From contig JAGQVR010000134.1 in assembly GCA_020437875.1 (NCBI GenBank), positions 1 to 7,722 on the forward strand: a stretch of 7,722 nt of DNA. Direction: 5' to 3'. Source of the stretch: Flavobacteriales bacterium. GTDB taxonomy: Bacteria > Bacteroidota > Bacteroidia > Flavobacteriales_F > PHOS-HE28. The notes beneath the pieces are model-generated. The model had not been told where the DNA came from. It saw only the letters and a list, made by a program, of their open reading frames with translations, and did no database searches. Shown here piece by piece: positions 1-6,694 of this stretch. A program made the translations under genes and the position numbers. Numbering within the stretch: the stretch's first letter is position 1; each line of letters begins with the position of its first letter.

Positions 1-1245
1 CAGTATTGCGTGGTCCACAGCAAGGACCGTTTCGCAGCCTTGAAACGTTTCATCGATGCCGACGCCGACCTCTTCGGCATCGTCTTCTGCCGTACGAAAC
101 ACGAGACCCAGGACCTGGCGACGGCCCTGGTGCGGGATGGCTACAACGCCGACGCCATCCACGGCGACCTTTCCCAGGCACAACGCGACCATGTGATGGG
201 CCGCTACCGGGCGCGCACCATCCGCCTGCTGATCGCCACGGACGTCGCGGCCCGCGGCATCGACGTGAAGGACGTGACGCACGTGTTCCACTTCGACCTG
301 CCCGGTGAGGCGGAGAACTACACGCACCGCAGCGGTCGGACGGGCCGTGCCGGTCGCGCGGGGATCTCGCTCAGCATCATCGGCGTGCGCGACGTGAACA
401 AGATCCGTCAGCTCGAGCGTGCGCTGAAGACCCATTTCACCTACGTGCGCGTTCCCGGTGGCGCCGAGATCGGCAAGCAGCAGGTGATGGCCTACATGAA
501 GCGCTTGAAGAGCGTGGAGGTGGACAGCGAAGGGCTGGAGGAACTGCTCTCCGAAGCCCGCGCCGAACTGATGAGCTTCGAGAAGGAAGAACTCATCGAC
601 CGGTTCATGAGCCTGGCCTTCAACCGCATCATCGAAGCGCACCGCACCTCGTTCGACCTGAACGTGGACATGAGCCGCAAGGACCACAGCGCCCGCGCGG
701 AACGTCCTTCTTCACTGGAGCGCTTCAGCACCGGTCGCCAGATGTTCATCAACCTGGGCACGGCGGACGGCTTCGACAAGGGCAAGATGCTCGGCTACAT
801 CTGTGGCATCAGCGGCCTCAGCGGCGAGTTCATCGGCCGTATGCTGATCAAGGACGTGTACTCCTTCGTGGACATCGAGCCGGACCACTTCGAGCAGGTG
901 CTCAACGCCTTCAATAACGCCAACTACAAGGGCCGCAGCGTGCGCGTTGACGCGGCCTCGGGCGGCAACAAGGGCGGCGAACCCCGTCCTGGCGGTGGTG
1001 GCGGATACCGGGGTGGGCCCAAACCGGGCGGCTACCGACCCAGAGGCTACCAGGGTGGCGGGCACAAGGGCGGCTACAAAGGCGGCGGCGACCGCGGTGG
1101 CCACCAAAACAGCTACCGGCCCGGACGTAGCGAAGGCGGCGGCGGCTACCAAGGCAACCGGGACGACCGGGGGCCATCGCGCGGCTTCCAGAAGAAGGAT
1201 GGCTTCTACGAACCGAAGCCGAAGTTCCCGAAGAAGAAGTCCTAA
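1..1245 (+). CDS. DEAD-box RNA helicase, C-terminal part (5' end outside window)
   Basis: ATP-dependent RNA helicase of the DEAD-box (DeaD/CshA/DbpA-like) group, which remodels RNA duplexes in the cytoplasm, typically in ribosome assembly or mRNA turnover. The frame is open from base 1, and 414 residues are visible before TAA. Counting from base 1, helicase domain 2 shows motif IV (GIVFCRTKHET, about 26-36), motif V (LLIATDVAARGID, about 76-88) and motif VI (HRSGRTGRAG, about 109-118). A helical linker follows (about 180-225). Next comes a DbpA-type RNA-binding domain (about 248-318; FINLGTADGF, then IGRMLIKD and SFVDIEP). The tail (about 321-397) is rich in Gly with RGG, KGG and GGY motifs, and the last residues are Lys-rich. 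The Q motif, Walker A and DEAD box must lie left of the window. A GTG at position 10 is an internal Val codon, not a start. The family assignment is firm, but the exact orthologue and RNA target cannot be told from this part. Confidence 0.97.
   Translation, partial: QYCVVHSKDRFAALKRFIDADADLFGIVFCRTKHETQDLATALVRDGYNADAIHGDLSQAQRDHVMGRYRARTIRLLIATDVAARGIDVKDVTHVFHFDLPGEAENYTHRSGRTGRAGRAGISLSIIGVRDVNKIRQLERALKTHFTYVRVPGGAEIGKQQVMAYMKRLKSVEVDSEGLEELLSEARAELMSFEKEELIDRFMSLAFNRIIEAHRTSFDLNVDMSRKDHSARAERPSSLERFSTGRQMFINLGTADGFDKGKMLGYICGISGLSGEFIGRMLIKDVYSFVDIEPDHFEQVLNAFNNANYKGRSVRVDAASGGNKGGEPRPGGGGGYRGGPKPGGYRPRGYQGGGHKGGYKGGGDRGGHQNSYRPGRSEGGGGYQGNRDDRGPSRGFQKKDGFYEPKPKFPKKKS
961..1191 (+). repeat. 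Low-complexity Gly-rich (RGG/KGG/GGY) coding segment
   Basis: This part of the helicase gene is dominated by GGC/GGT glycine codons interspersed with Arg, Lys, Tyr and Pro. It encodes irregular copies of GGY, KGG and RGG. The copies are not exact tandem DNA repeats. Such disordered basic tails on bacterial DEAD-box proteins are known to add non-specific RNA affinity, and that role is inferred here. Confidence 0.8.
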
Positions 1246-1322
1246 GAGCCTGTTCCGATCCGCGGGTTCGCCTCGGGCAACCATTCCGGCACGAAATAGG
1301 TCGCAAGGGGGATGAACTTGAT

Positions 1323-1383
1323 CGGGCGCCATACGCCGACCGGACCGGCATGCGGGAAACCCCTCCATCGGTCGGATCGCCCG
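1323..1383. repeat. Compound inverted repeat, possible leader-RNA stem
   Basis: An outer pair CGGGCG (1323-1328) / CGCCCG (1378-1383) encloses an inner pair CCGACCG (1336-1342) / CGGTCGG (1369-1375). The internal loop has 7 bases on the left and 2 on the right. The 26-base apical loop contains a small GGG-AAA-CCC hairpin. No run of T follows, so a classical intrinsic terminator is not supported. In such GC-rich DNA, chance pairing is quite possible. Confidence 0.35.
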
Positions 1384-1422
1384 TTCCATCCGGATCTTTC
1401 TTGGATGACCCCAATTCCTTTC

Positions 1423-1438
1423 GTCACTTCGTCACTTC
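1423..1438 (+). repeat. Two tandem copies of GTCACTTC
   Basis: The 8-base unit GTCACTTC occurs twice head to tail, ending 11 bases before the preferred ATG at 1450 of the large surface protein gene. It may be a chance slippage product, or may lie in the 5' untranslated region. No function can be assigned. Confidence 0.6.
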
Positions 1439-1449
1439 GCCGACCTGCC

Positions 1450-4400
1450 ATGCGCCTCTCGTTCTCCCTCCTCTTCGCCCTCCTGTTCGCCTTCGCCCAT
1501 GCCCAGCAGATCAGCATCACGGCCGGATCCGCGACCAGTTGTTCCGGTGTCATCGAAGACTCCGGGGGACCGAACGGTTCGTACGGGGACAATGAGGATC
1601 ATACGCTCACCATCTGCCCGGACGTTCCCGGCAATGTGATCTACCTCACCTGGTTCGTGTTCAACCTGAGCACCCAGGGTGGCCCGGGGAATCCGGCGGA
1701 CAATATCACGATCTACGACGGCGACAACACGAGCGCCACCTCACTGGGCACGTACAGCGGTTCCGCCCTCCAGAACCTCGTGGTGAGCGGCACGGTCTTC
1801 AACACCAGTGGCTGCCTGACCATCCGGTTCCGTTCGAACAGCCTCGGCACAGGAGACTTCGCCGCAGGCTTCCAGTGCACCGTGCCCTGCCTGAACCCGA
1901 CCTCGGTGGCCACCATGCCCGAAGCGGTCCCGGCCTTGATCTGCCAAGGGGAAGCCGTGACCTTCGACGGTTCCGGTTCCTACGCCCAAAGCAACTTCAA
2001 CATCGTACAATACCTCTGGGACTTCGATGACGGCTCGGTGGACAGCACGAGCGGTCCCATCGCGACCCATGTATTCGACGAGGATGGTGAACATGTGGTC
2101 CAGCTGTACGTGCGCGATGACAATGACTGCCGGAACCTCAACCTCGTGGACCTGCAGATCCTTGTGAGCACCACGCCCACCTTCAGCCCCACGGATGAGA
2201 GCCTGGAGACCTGCTTCGGCGAAACGGTATCGTTGTTCGGTGGCGCCTTGCCGACCACATGGACAGGGATACCGGATGCGAACTTCGGCGATGGCATCTT
2301 CCTACCGGATGACGTGGGATTGCCCTTCACCTCCACGCTCACGTTCGAACAGTTCGACTTCGGCCAGCAGGTCACGAGCGTCTCCAATATCCTTTCGATC
2401 TGCGTGGAGATGGAACACACCTTCATGGGCGACCTTGTGCTGCAGGTGATCTGCCCGAACGGGCAGACGATGATCTTCCACCAGCAGGGAGGCGGCGGTA
2501 CGTACATCGGCTCGCCCAACGACACGGACAGCAACCAGAACCCGGTGATCGGCGAATGCTGGGAGTATTGTTGGAGCCCCACCGCGACGAACGGGACATG
2601 GGTGGAGAACGTTGCTGGCGGGGTGAACTTCACGGTCGCTGGCACGCCTCCGAACGAATCCATCAACCCGGGCACCTACGAGCCCGTGGAGACCTTCGAT
2701 AACCTGTTGGGCTGTCCGCTGAACGGGGATTGGACCTACCAGAGCACCGATCTGTGGGGTGCGGACAACGGTTTCATCTGCTCCTGGTCCATCAACTTCG
2801 ACCCGACGATCATCCCCGACGTCACCACCTTCACGCCGAGCTTCGGACCCGACGCCGATTCGAGCGCTTGGGTGGGAGGTACGGCCTGGGACACGATCTC
2901 AGCCAACGGTGATACGATCTCCTTCACGGCCACAGCGCCCGGTGTGTATCCCTTCCAATACGCAGTGACGGACAACTTCGGCTGCACCTACGACACCACG
3001 ATCACGGTAACGGTGAACGATCCCTTCGTGCTGGATGCCGGCGAGGATGTGGTCATCTGTAACGACTCGGTGCAGCTGATGGCCTCGGTGGTCGGTGCGG
3101 TCGGAGAGGATTGTGAATGGACCATTGAAATGACCGATGCCGCCTTCGATGGCTGGAACGGGGCCAGCCTGACCATCACCGTTGCAGGTGTGCCGACCAA
3201 CTTCACCATACCCTTCGGTGGCTTCTCAACGCAGACCTTCGCCGTCGCCGCTGGCGACCCGATCGTATTGAGCTTCTCCTCCGGGACCTTCGACGATGAG
3301 ATCACCTACACCGTCCTCGACGACCAGGGGAACGTGGTCTTCTCCGACGGGCCGGACCCGGGTGTGGGCGTCGTGTACTCCGGTACCGCGTCTTGTGGCG
3401 GATCCGACGGCATGGTATGGTCGTGGACACCGATCGAAGGCCTTTCCGACCCGACCATTCCCGACCCGATGGTCCTTACCACCAGCGCGACGATGTACGT
3501 GGTGTCAGCGCACATCGCTGGTCATCCGGTCTGCAACGCACAGGATAGCGTGTTCGTGGATATCGATCCGGGACTGAACCCGGGCAATGACTCGCTCGTG
3601 GTCCTCTGTGCCACGCCACCTTCCTACCAGCTCATCGACCTGCTGGGCGGCACGCCGGATCCTGGAGGGGTCTGGACCGATGCCGCTGGCAACCTCGTTC
3701 CTGACACCTTCGACCCCCAGGTCGACCCACCCGGTGTCTACACCTACACCTTGACGACCCCGCTCGGCTGTGTTGGTACAGCGGACGTGGAGATCCAGAT
3801 CCTACCTGCAAGCGACCCGACCTGCTGCGGTATCGTCGACGCCGGACCCGACTCCACCATCTGCACGCTCGAATATGTCCTCAGTGCGTTCATCGGGAAT
3901 ACGGGCGTCGGGATATGGACCGGGCCCGCAGGCTATGTCTTCAGCGATCCGTACAGCGCGGAGACCGTGGTGACCGCACCGGACAGCGGACCGGCGATGT
4001 TCTACTGGACCGAGGACGATGGTGTGCTCTGCTATCTGCAGGACAGTGTCACGATCACCTTCACCCGACCGCTCGAAGGGACCATGACGCTGACCGACGC
4101 GATCTGCTTCGACTATTGCGACGGGACCGCTTCGGTGAGCGTTACCGGCGGGAACGGGGACTTCACCTACCAATGGAGCGAGCCCGCCATCCCGGACACG
4201 ACCGCCACGGATATCCTGTGCGCGGGCGATCACTACGTGACCATCACGGATGAGAACGGGTGTACGACAACGACGGACTTCACCATCGGGCAGCCCGTGC
4301 TGCTCGAGATCGACAGCGTCTCGCATGTGGAACCCTGGTGCTTCGGCGACTGCAATGGCAGCATCACCATCCACGATGCTGAAGCGGTGGATTACAGCTT

Positions 4401-5070
4401 TGACGGTGGCGTTGGATACGGCCTTTCCTCAACCTCCCCGGACACCTGTGCCGGCTTCTACGAGTTGCGCATCCGCAACGCGGCCGGCTGCATCGGCATC
4501 CTTGGCTACCAATTGCCCGAGCCGCCGGAGGTGGTCGCGGAATTCATCCACGGCCCAATCCCGGCCAACGTGGACGCTCCTACGATCCATTTCTCCAGCA
4601 CCTCACTGCATGCCGCATCCTGGCTGTGGGACATCGCCGGACTCACCACTTCCACGGATGAGGAGACGCAATACACCTTCACCAACAAGGAACCGGGCGA
4701 ATACGAGGTGTGCCTCGTGGCGCGCGATGGACATAGCTGCGCGGATTCGATCTGCCACACGGTGATCATCGACGATGTGCTCTTCACGTACGTGCCGAAC
4801 GCCTTCACGCCTGATGGCGATGGCGAGAACGACACCTGGTCCATGTCCATCAACATCCCGGATGTGACGGCCTACACCATGACGGTCTTCGATCGTTGGG
4901 GCGAGGTGGTATACACCTCCTCCGACCCGGGGATCCCTTGGGACGGCACCATGAACAACGGCGGCGGGAACATCCTGAAGCAGGACGTGTACCCCTACCG
5001 ACTGGTGTACCAGGTGAAGAGCACAGGCGAGGTCCGTGAGCGGCTCGGCCATGTGAGCCTGCTGAAGTGA
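1450..5070 (+). CDS. Large secreted multidomain surface protein with type B T9SS sorting domain
   Basis: Probable non-enzymatic cell-surface or adhesin-like protein of 1206 residues. ATG 1450 was chosen because it gives a clean signal peptide: a hydrophobic core follows Met-Arg, with cleavage predicted after A-H-A (residue 18). Upstream ATGs at 1405 and 1312 would bury it. Approximate modules: CUB-like (25-145, with ITIYDGDN); PKD (150-242, YLWDFDDGS at 188); P-domain-like (275-452, MEHTFMGDL near 321 and ICSWSINF at its end); Ig-like (458-525); an Ig-like domain starting at 529 and interrupted by a DGWNG module (555-649); two further Ig-like modules (708-786, 793-875); SprB-type repeats (877-949 and a degenerate one 951-1027); PKD-like (1031-1109); CHU_C/type B sorting domain (1110-1206, FTPDGDGENDTW at 1119). 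The sorting domain implies Sec export to the periplasm, then T9SS passage to the surface. I see no catalytic domain. The export route is well supported, but the ligand and exact role are unknown. Confidence 0.93.
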   Translation: MRLSFSLLFALLFAFAHAQQISITAGSATSCSGVIEDSGGPNGSYGDNEDHTLTICPDVPGNVIYLTWFVFNLSTQGGPGNPADNITIYDGDNTSATSLGTYSGSALQNLVVSGTVFNTSGCLTIRFRSNSLGTGDFAAGFQCTVPCLNPTSVATMPEAVPALICQGEAVTFDGSGSYAQSNFNIVQYLWDFDDGSVDSTSGPIATHVFDEDGEHVVQLYVRDDNDCRNLNLVDLQILVSTTPTFSPTDESLETCFGETVSLFGGALPTTWTGIPDANFGDGIFLPDDVGLPFTSTLTFEQFDFGQQVTSVSNILSICVEMEHTFMGDLVLQVICPNGQTMIFHQQGGGGTYIGSPNDTDSNQNPVIGECWEYCWSPTATNGTWVENVAGGVNFTVAGTPPNESINPGTYEPVETFDNLLGCPLNGDWTYQSTDLWGADNGFICSWSINFDPTIIPDVTTFTPSFGPDADSSAWVGGTAWDTISANGDTISFTATAPGVYPFQYAVTDNFGCTYDTTITVTVNDPFVLDAGEDVVICNDSVQLMASVVGAVGEDCEWTIEMTDAAFDGWNGASLTITVAGVPTNFTIPFGGFSTQTFAVAAGDPIVLSFSSGTFDDEITYTVLDDQGNVVFSDGPDPGVGVVYSGTASCGGSDGMVWSWTPIEGLSDPTIPDPMVLTTSATMYVVSAHIAGHPVCNAQDSVFVDIDPGLNPGNDSLVVLCATPPSYQLIDLLGGTPDPGGVWTDAAGNLVPDTFDPQVDPPGVYTYTLTTPLGCVGTADVEIQILPASDPTCCGIVDAGPDSTICTLEYVLSAFIGNTGVGIWTGPAGYVFSDPYSAETVVTAPDSGPAMFYWTEDDGVLCYLQDSVTITFTRPLEGTMTLTDAICFDYCDGTASVSVTGGNGDFTYQWSEPAIPDTTATDILCAGDHYVTITDENGCTTTTDFTIGQPVLLEIDSVSHVEPWCFGDCNGSITIHDAEAVDYSFDGGVGYGLSSTSPDTCAGFYELRIRNAAGCIGILGYQLPEPPEVVAEFIHGPIPANVDAPTIHFSSTSLHAASWLWDIAGLTTSTDEETQYTFTNKEPGEYEVCLVARDGHSCADSICHTVIIDDVLFTYVPNAFTPDGDGENDTWSMSINIPDVTAYTMTVFDRWGEVVYTSSDPGIPWDGTMNNGGGNILKQDVYPYRLVYQVKSTGEVRERLGHVSLLK

Positions 5071-5179
5071 TCGGAGAGGACGCGGTGTCCGATATCGAAG
5101 GGAGCTGGACCGGTCAATGCCACCCGTTCCTCGGAAGGGCTGCGCTCATTCCGCTGGGATCCACGAAATTCGCGGGCCC
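5071..5179. other. Short spacer between the two type B T9SS cargo genes
   Basis: This 109-base gap separates two co-oriented genes. It holds two 8-base palindromes, CGATATCG (5090-5097) and GACCGGTC (5108-5115), and a weak inverted repeat TCGGA/TCCGA just after the upstream stop. There is no T-tract, so no strong terminator, and no recognisable promoter or Shine-Dalgarno sequence. Co-transcription of the flanking genes is possible. An ATG at 5117 is in frame with the downstream gene but is not the preferred start. Confidence 0.5.
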
Positions 5180-6670
5180 ATGCGCAGCCTGACCGTCCTT
5201 CTGCTCCTCCTTCTGGTCCGATCGGTATTCGGGCAGGACCCGCCCCCTTGCGGCACCACCCTGCTCAGCACCACCCCCACCTGCCCTGGTGATGCAGATG
5301 GTTCGCTGACCGTGGCAGGCGGTACCGGCGGCCCCTTCACCTACGTCTGGTTCCATGACCCGAACGAGACCGGTGCCACCGCGAGCGGGCTCACCGCAGG
5401 CATCTACTCGGTGCTTGTGATCGGTACGGACGGTTGTGGCGACCTGCTGGAGACCATCCTTGAAGAACCGGTCCCGCCGGCGCTCGGCTCCATGACCACG
5501 GCGGACATCTCCTGCCCCGGGGCCAACGATGGCTCCGTGGCGTTCACATTGAACCCAGGGCCCTACACATGGCAGTGGATCGACGACCCGACGGAGACCA
5601 ATACCACCCTCACCAGCCTTGGACCGGGCACCTATACGGTGGTCATCAACGGTGGCCCCTGCCCATCCTTCGTGAGCGGTTTCCTCGGAGATCCAGCCAT
5701 CACCATTGATGGCGAAACCACCTATTGCCCCTCCGAGCCCCCACTGCTGACCACCACCTTGGAATGGGGCTTCAACCCCGATCTCTACGTCTGGTCCACC
5801 GGCGAGACAAGCAGCAGCATCCAAGTGGTATCCGGTCTGGAAGGCACCGTGCAGGTGACCGCCATCGACACCGTGCTGCAATGCGCCGTGACCGATGATG
5901 TGGAACTGACCATGCTCGTGGCACCGGTGGTCGCGTTCGCAGCGCCGGACACGCTCTGCCTACGTGTACCCGGCGTGGCGGCCGTCACCCAGTCCAACGC
6001 TGATTCGCTGGTCTGGCGCTGGGACTCGAACGGCTTCAGCAATGCGCCCGAGCCGACCATCATCTTCGAACATCCACACTGGCAGCCCATCTCTTTGCAG
6101 GGCTTCGATGAGTTCGGCTGTGGGAACATCCCGGTCCTGGACAGCGTCTACATCCGCCCACGCCTGCCGGCCGACTTCACCGTGGAGCAGGTGCCGTGCA
6201 CACCGTTCGTTGATCTCCGCTTCAACAGCCCGTCGGACTCCTGCGCCTTCTTCGTGGGCGACAGCTTGATCCTCGACATCTGTCTGGGCACCCTGCGTTA
6301 CGACATGCGGCGCTATCAGGAGTACGATTACACCTTCTACTCGACCCAGCCGAACCGCTGTGACGACACCACGTGGACCTCCATCGAGGTGCGCACGGAA
6401 CCCACGCTCTTCCTGCCCACGGCCTTCACACCCGACGGTGATGGCATCAACGACACCTGGCCCGGACCGATCGATATCCCGGAGACGGGTTATGCGTTGG
6501 AGATCTTCGATCGCTGGGGAGCCTCCCATTGGAGCAGTACGGATACGCGGGAACGTTGGAATGGATCGGATCTTCCGCTCGGTGTGTTCGTGTACACCAT
6601 GCGCATGCGCGATCCCTGCGAACCCACGAAGGAGATCAACAAGAAGGGATTCGTGACCTTGGTGCGTTAG
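5180..6670 (+). CDS. Secreted SprB-repeat protein with type B T9SS sorting domain
   Basis: Probable surface protein of 496 residues. ATG 5180 is preferred over the in-frame ATG at 5117 because it places a signal peptide at the N-terminus: Met-Arg, a run of six Leu, and predicted cleavage after V-F-G (residue 18) before Gln. Two SprB-type repeats follow, about 24-100 and 104-172. Each has Cys-Pro-Gly early, an aromatic-Trp strand and a G-x-Y-x-V strand, and both carry a Trp followed by D-P-x-E-T (near 57 and 133). An Ig-like module (about 173-250) and two diverged PKD/Ig-like stretches (about 251-350 and 353-408) come next. The CHU_C/type B sorting domain is at about 410-496, with FTPDGDGINDTW starting at 416. 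SprB repeats are named for the mobile gliding adhesin of Flavobacterium, but this protein is far smaller and is not its orthologue. It resembles the upstream gene in its last 90 residues, so the two may be functionally paired. No enzyme domain is visible. Confidence 0.92.
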   Translation: MRSLTVLLLLLLVRSVFGQDPPPCGTTLLSTTPTCPGDADGSLTVAGGTGGPFTYVWFHDPNETGATASGLTAGIYSVLVIGTDGCGDLLETILEEPVPPALGSMTTADISCPGANDGSVAFTLNPGPYTWQWIDDPTETNTTLTSLGPGTYTVVINGGPCPSFVSGFLGDPAITIDGETTYCPSEPPLLTTTLEWGFNPDLYVWSTGETSSSIQVVSGLEGTVQVTAIDTVLQCAVTDDVELTMLVAPVVAFAAPDTLCLRVPGVAAVTQSNADSLVWRWDSNGFSNAPEPTIIFEHPHWQPISLQGFDEFGCGNIPVLDSVYIRPRLPADFTVEQVPCTPFVDLRFNSPSDSCAFFVGDSLILDICLGTLRYDMRRYQEYDYTFYSTQPNRCDDTTWTSIEVRTEPTLFLPTAFTPDGDGINDTWPGPIDIPETGYALEIFDRWGASHWSSTDTRERWNGSDLPLGVFVYTMRMRDPCEPTKEINKKGFVTLVR

Positions 6671-6694
6671 ATCGTCGCAAGACCGACCTGCCTG
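6671..6694. other. 24-base convergent junction
   Basis: The plus-strand SprB-repeat gene and the minus-strand ASST-like gene end 24 bases apart. The gap contains no hairpin followed by a T-run in either direction. Transcripts from the two sides therefore probably overlap at their 3' ends, unless Rho or an overlapping structure inside the coding regions stops them. Confidence 0.6.

Larger units (their letters stand above)
1246..1449. other. Intergenic region between helicase and large surface protein
   Basis: These 204 bases separate the helicase stop codon from the preferred start of the next gene. An open reading frame in phase with the downstream gene runs through part of it from an ATG at 1312. 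The peptide it would add (for example P-T-G-P-A-C-G-K-P-L) looks non-functional and would bury the signal peptide. I see no convincing Bacteroidota promoter (TAnnTTTG with an upstream TTG), no Shine-Dalgarno sequence and no hairpin with a U-tract. Promoter and leader of the downstream gene are expected here but cannot be pinpointed. Confidence 0.6.

Noticed and set aside
712..1389. Antisense open frame of 225 codons opposite the helicase tail
   Set aside because: It lies across the Gly-rich coding region, where GC-rich codons remove stops on the other strand. Its Ala/Val-rich translation has no recognisable domain.
1413..1422. Possible -7 promoter element near ATTCCTTTCG
   Set aside because: It matches TAnnTTTG only with two mismatches and has no suitably spaced upstream TTG box.
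3802..4374. Antisense open frame of 190 codons opposite the large surface protein
   Set aside because: Same shadow effect. The plus-strand frame encodes clear Ig-like and SprB-type modules across the whole interval.
5071..5097. Possible terminator hairpin after the large surface protein gene
   Set aside because: The candidate stems (TCGGA/TCCGA or GGAC/GTCC) are only 4-5 base pairs, mutually exclusive, and not followed by a T-run.
5114..5881. Antisense open frame of 255 codons opposite the SprB-repeat gene
   Set aside because: It overlaps a well-supported gene, and its Gly/Ala/Arg-rich composition is typical of a shadow frame. It has no signal peptide or motif.
5960..6529. Antisense open frame of 189 codons opposite the 3' half of the SprB-repeat gene
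   Set aside because: It covers the conserved CHU_C-coding part of the plus-strand gene and encodes no recognisable motif.
4801..6640. DNA similarity between the two CHU_C-coding ends as a possible recent duplication
   Set aside because: Similarity is limited to conserved protein motifs (the FTPDGDG and FDRWG segments). Flanking bases differ widely, as expected for an old domain family.
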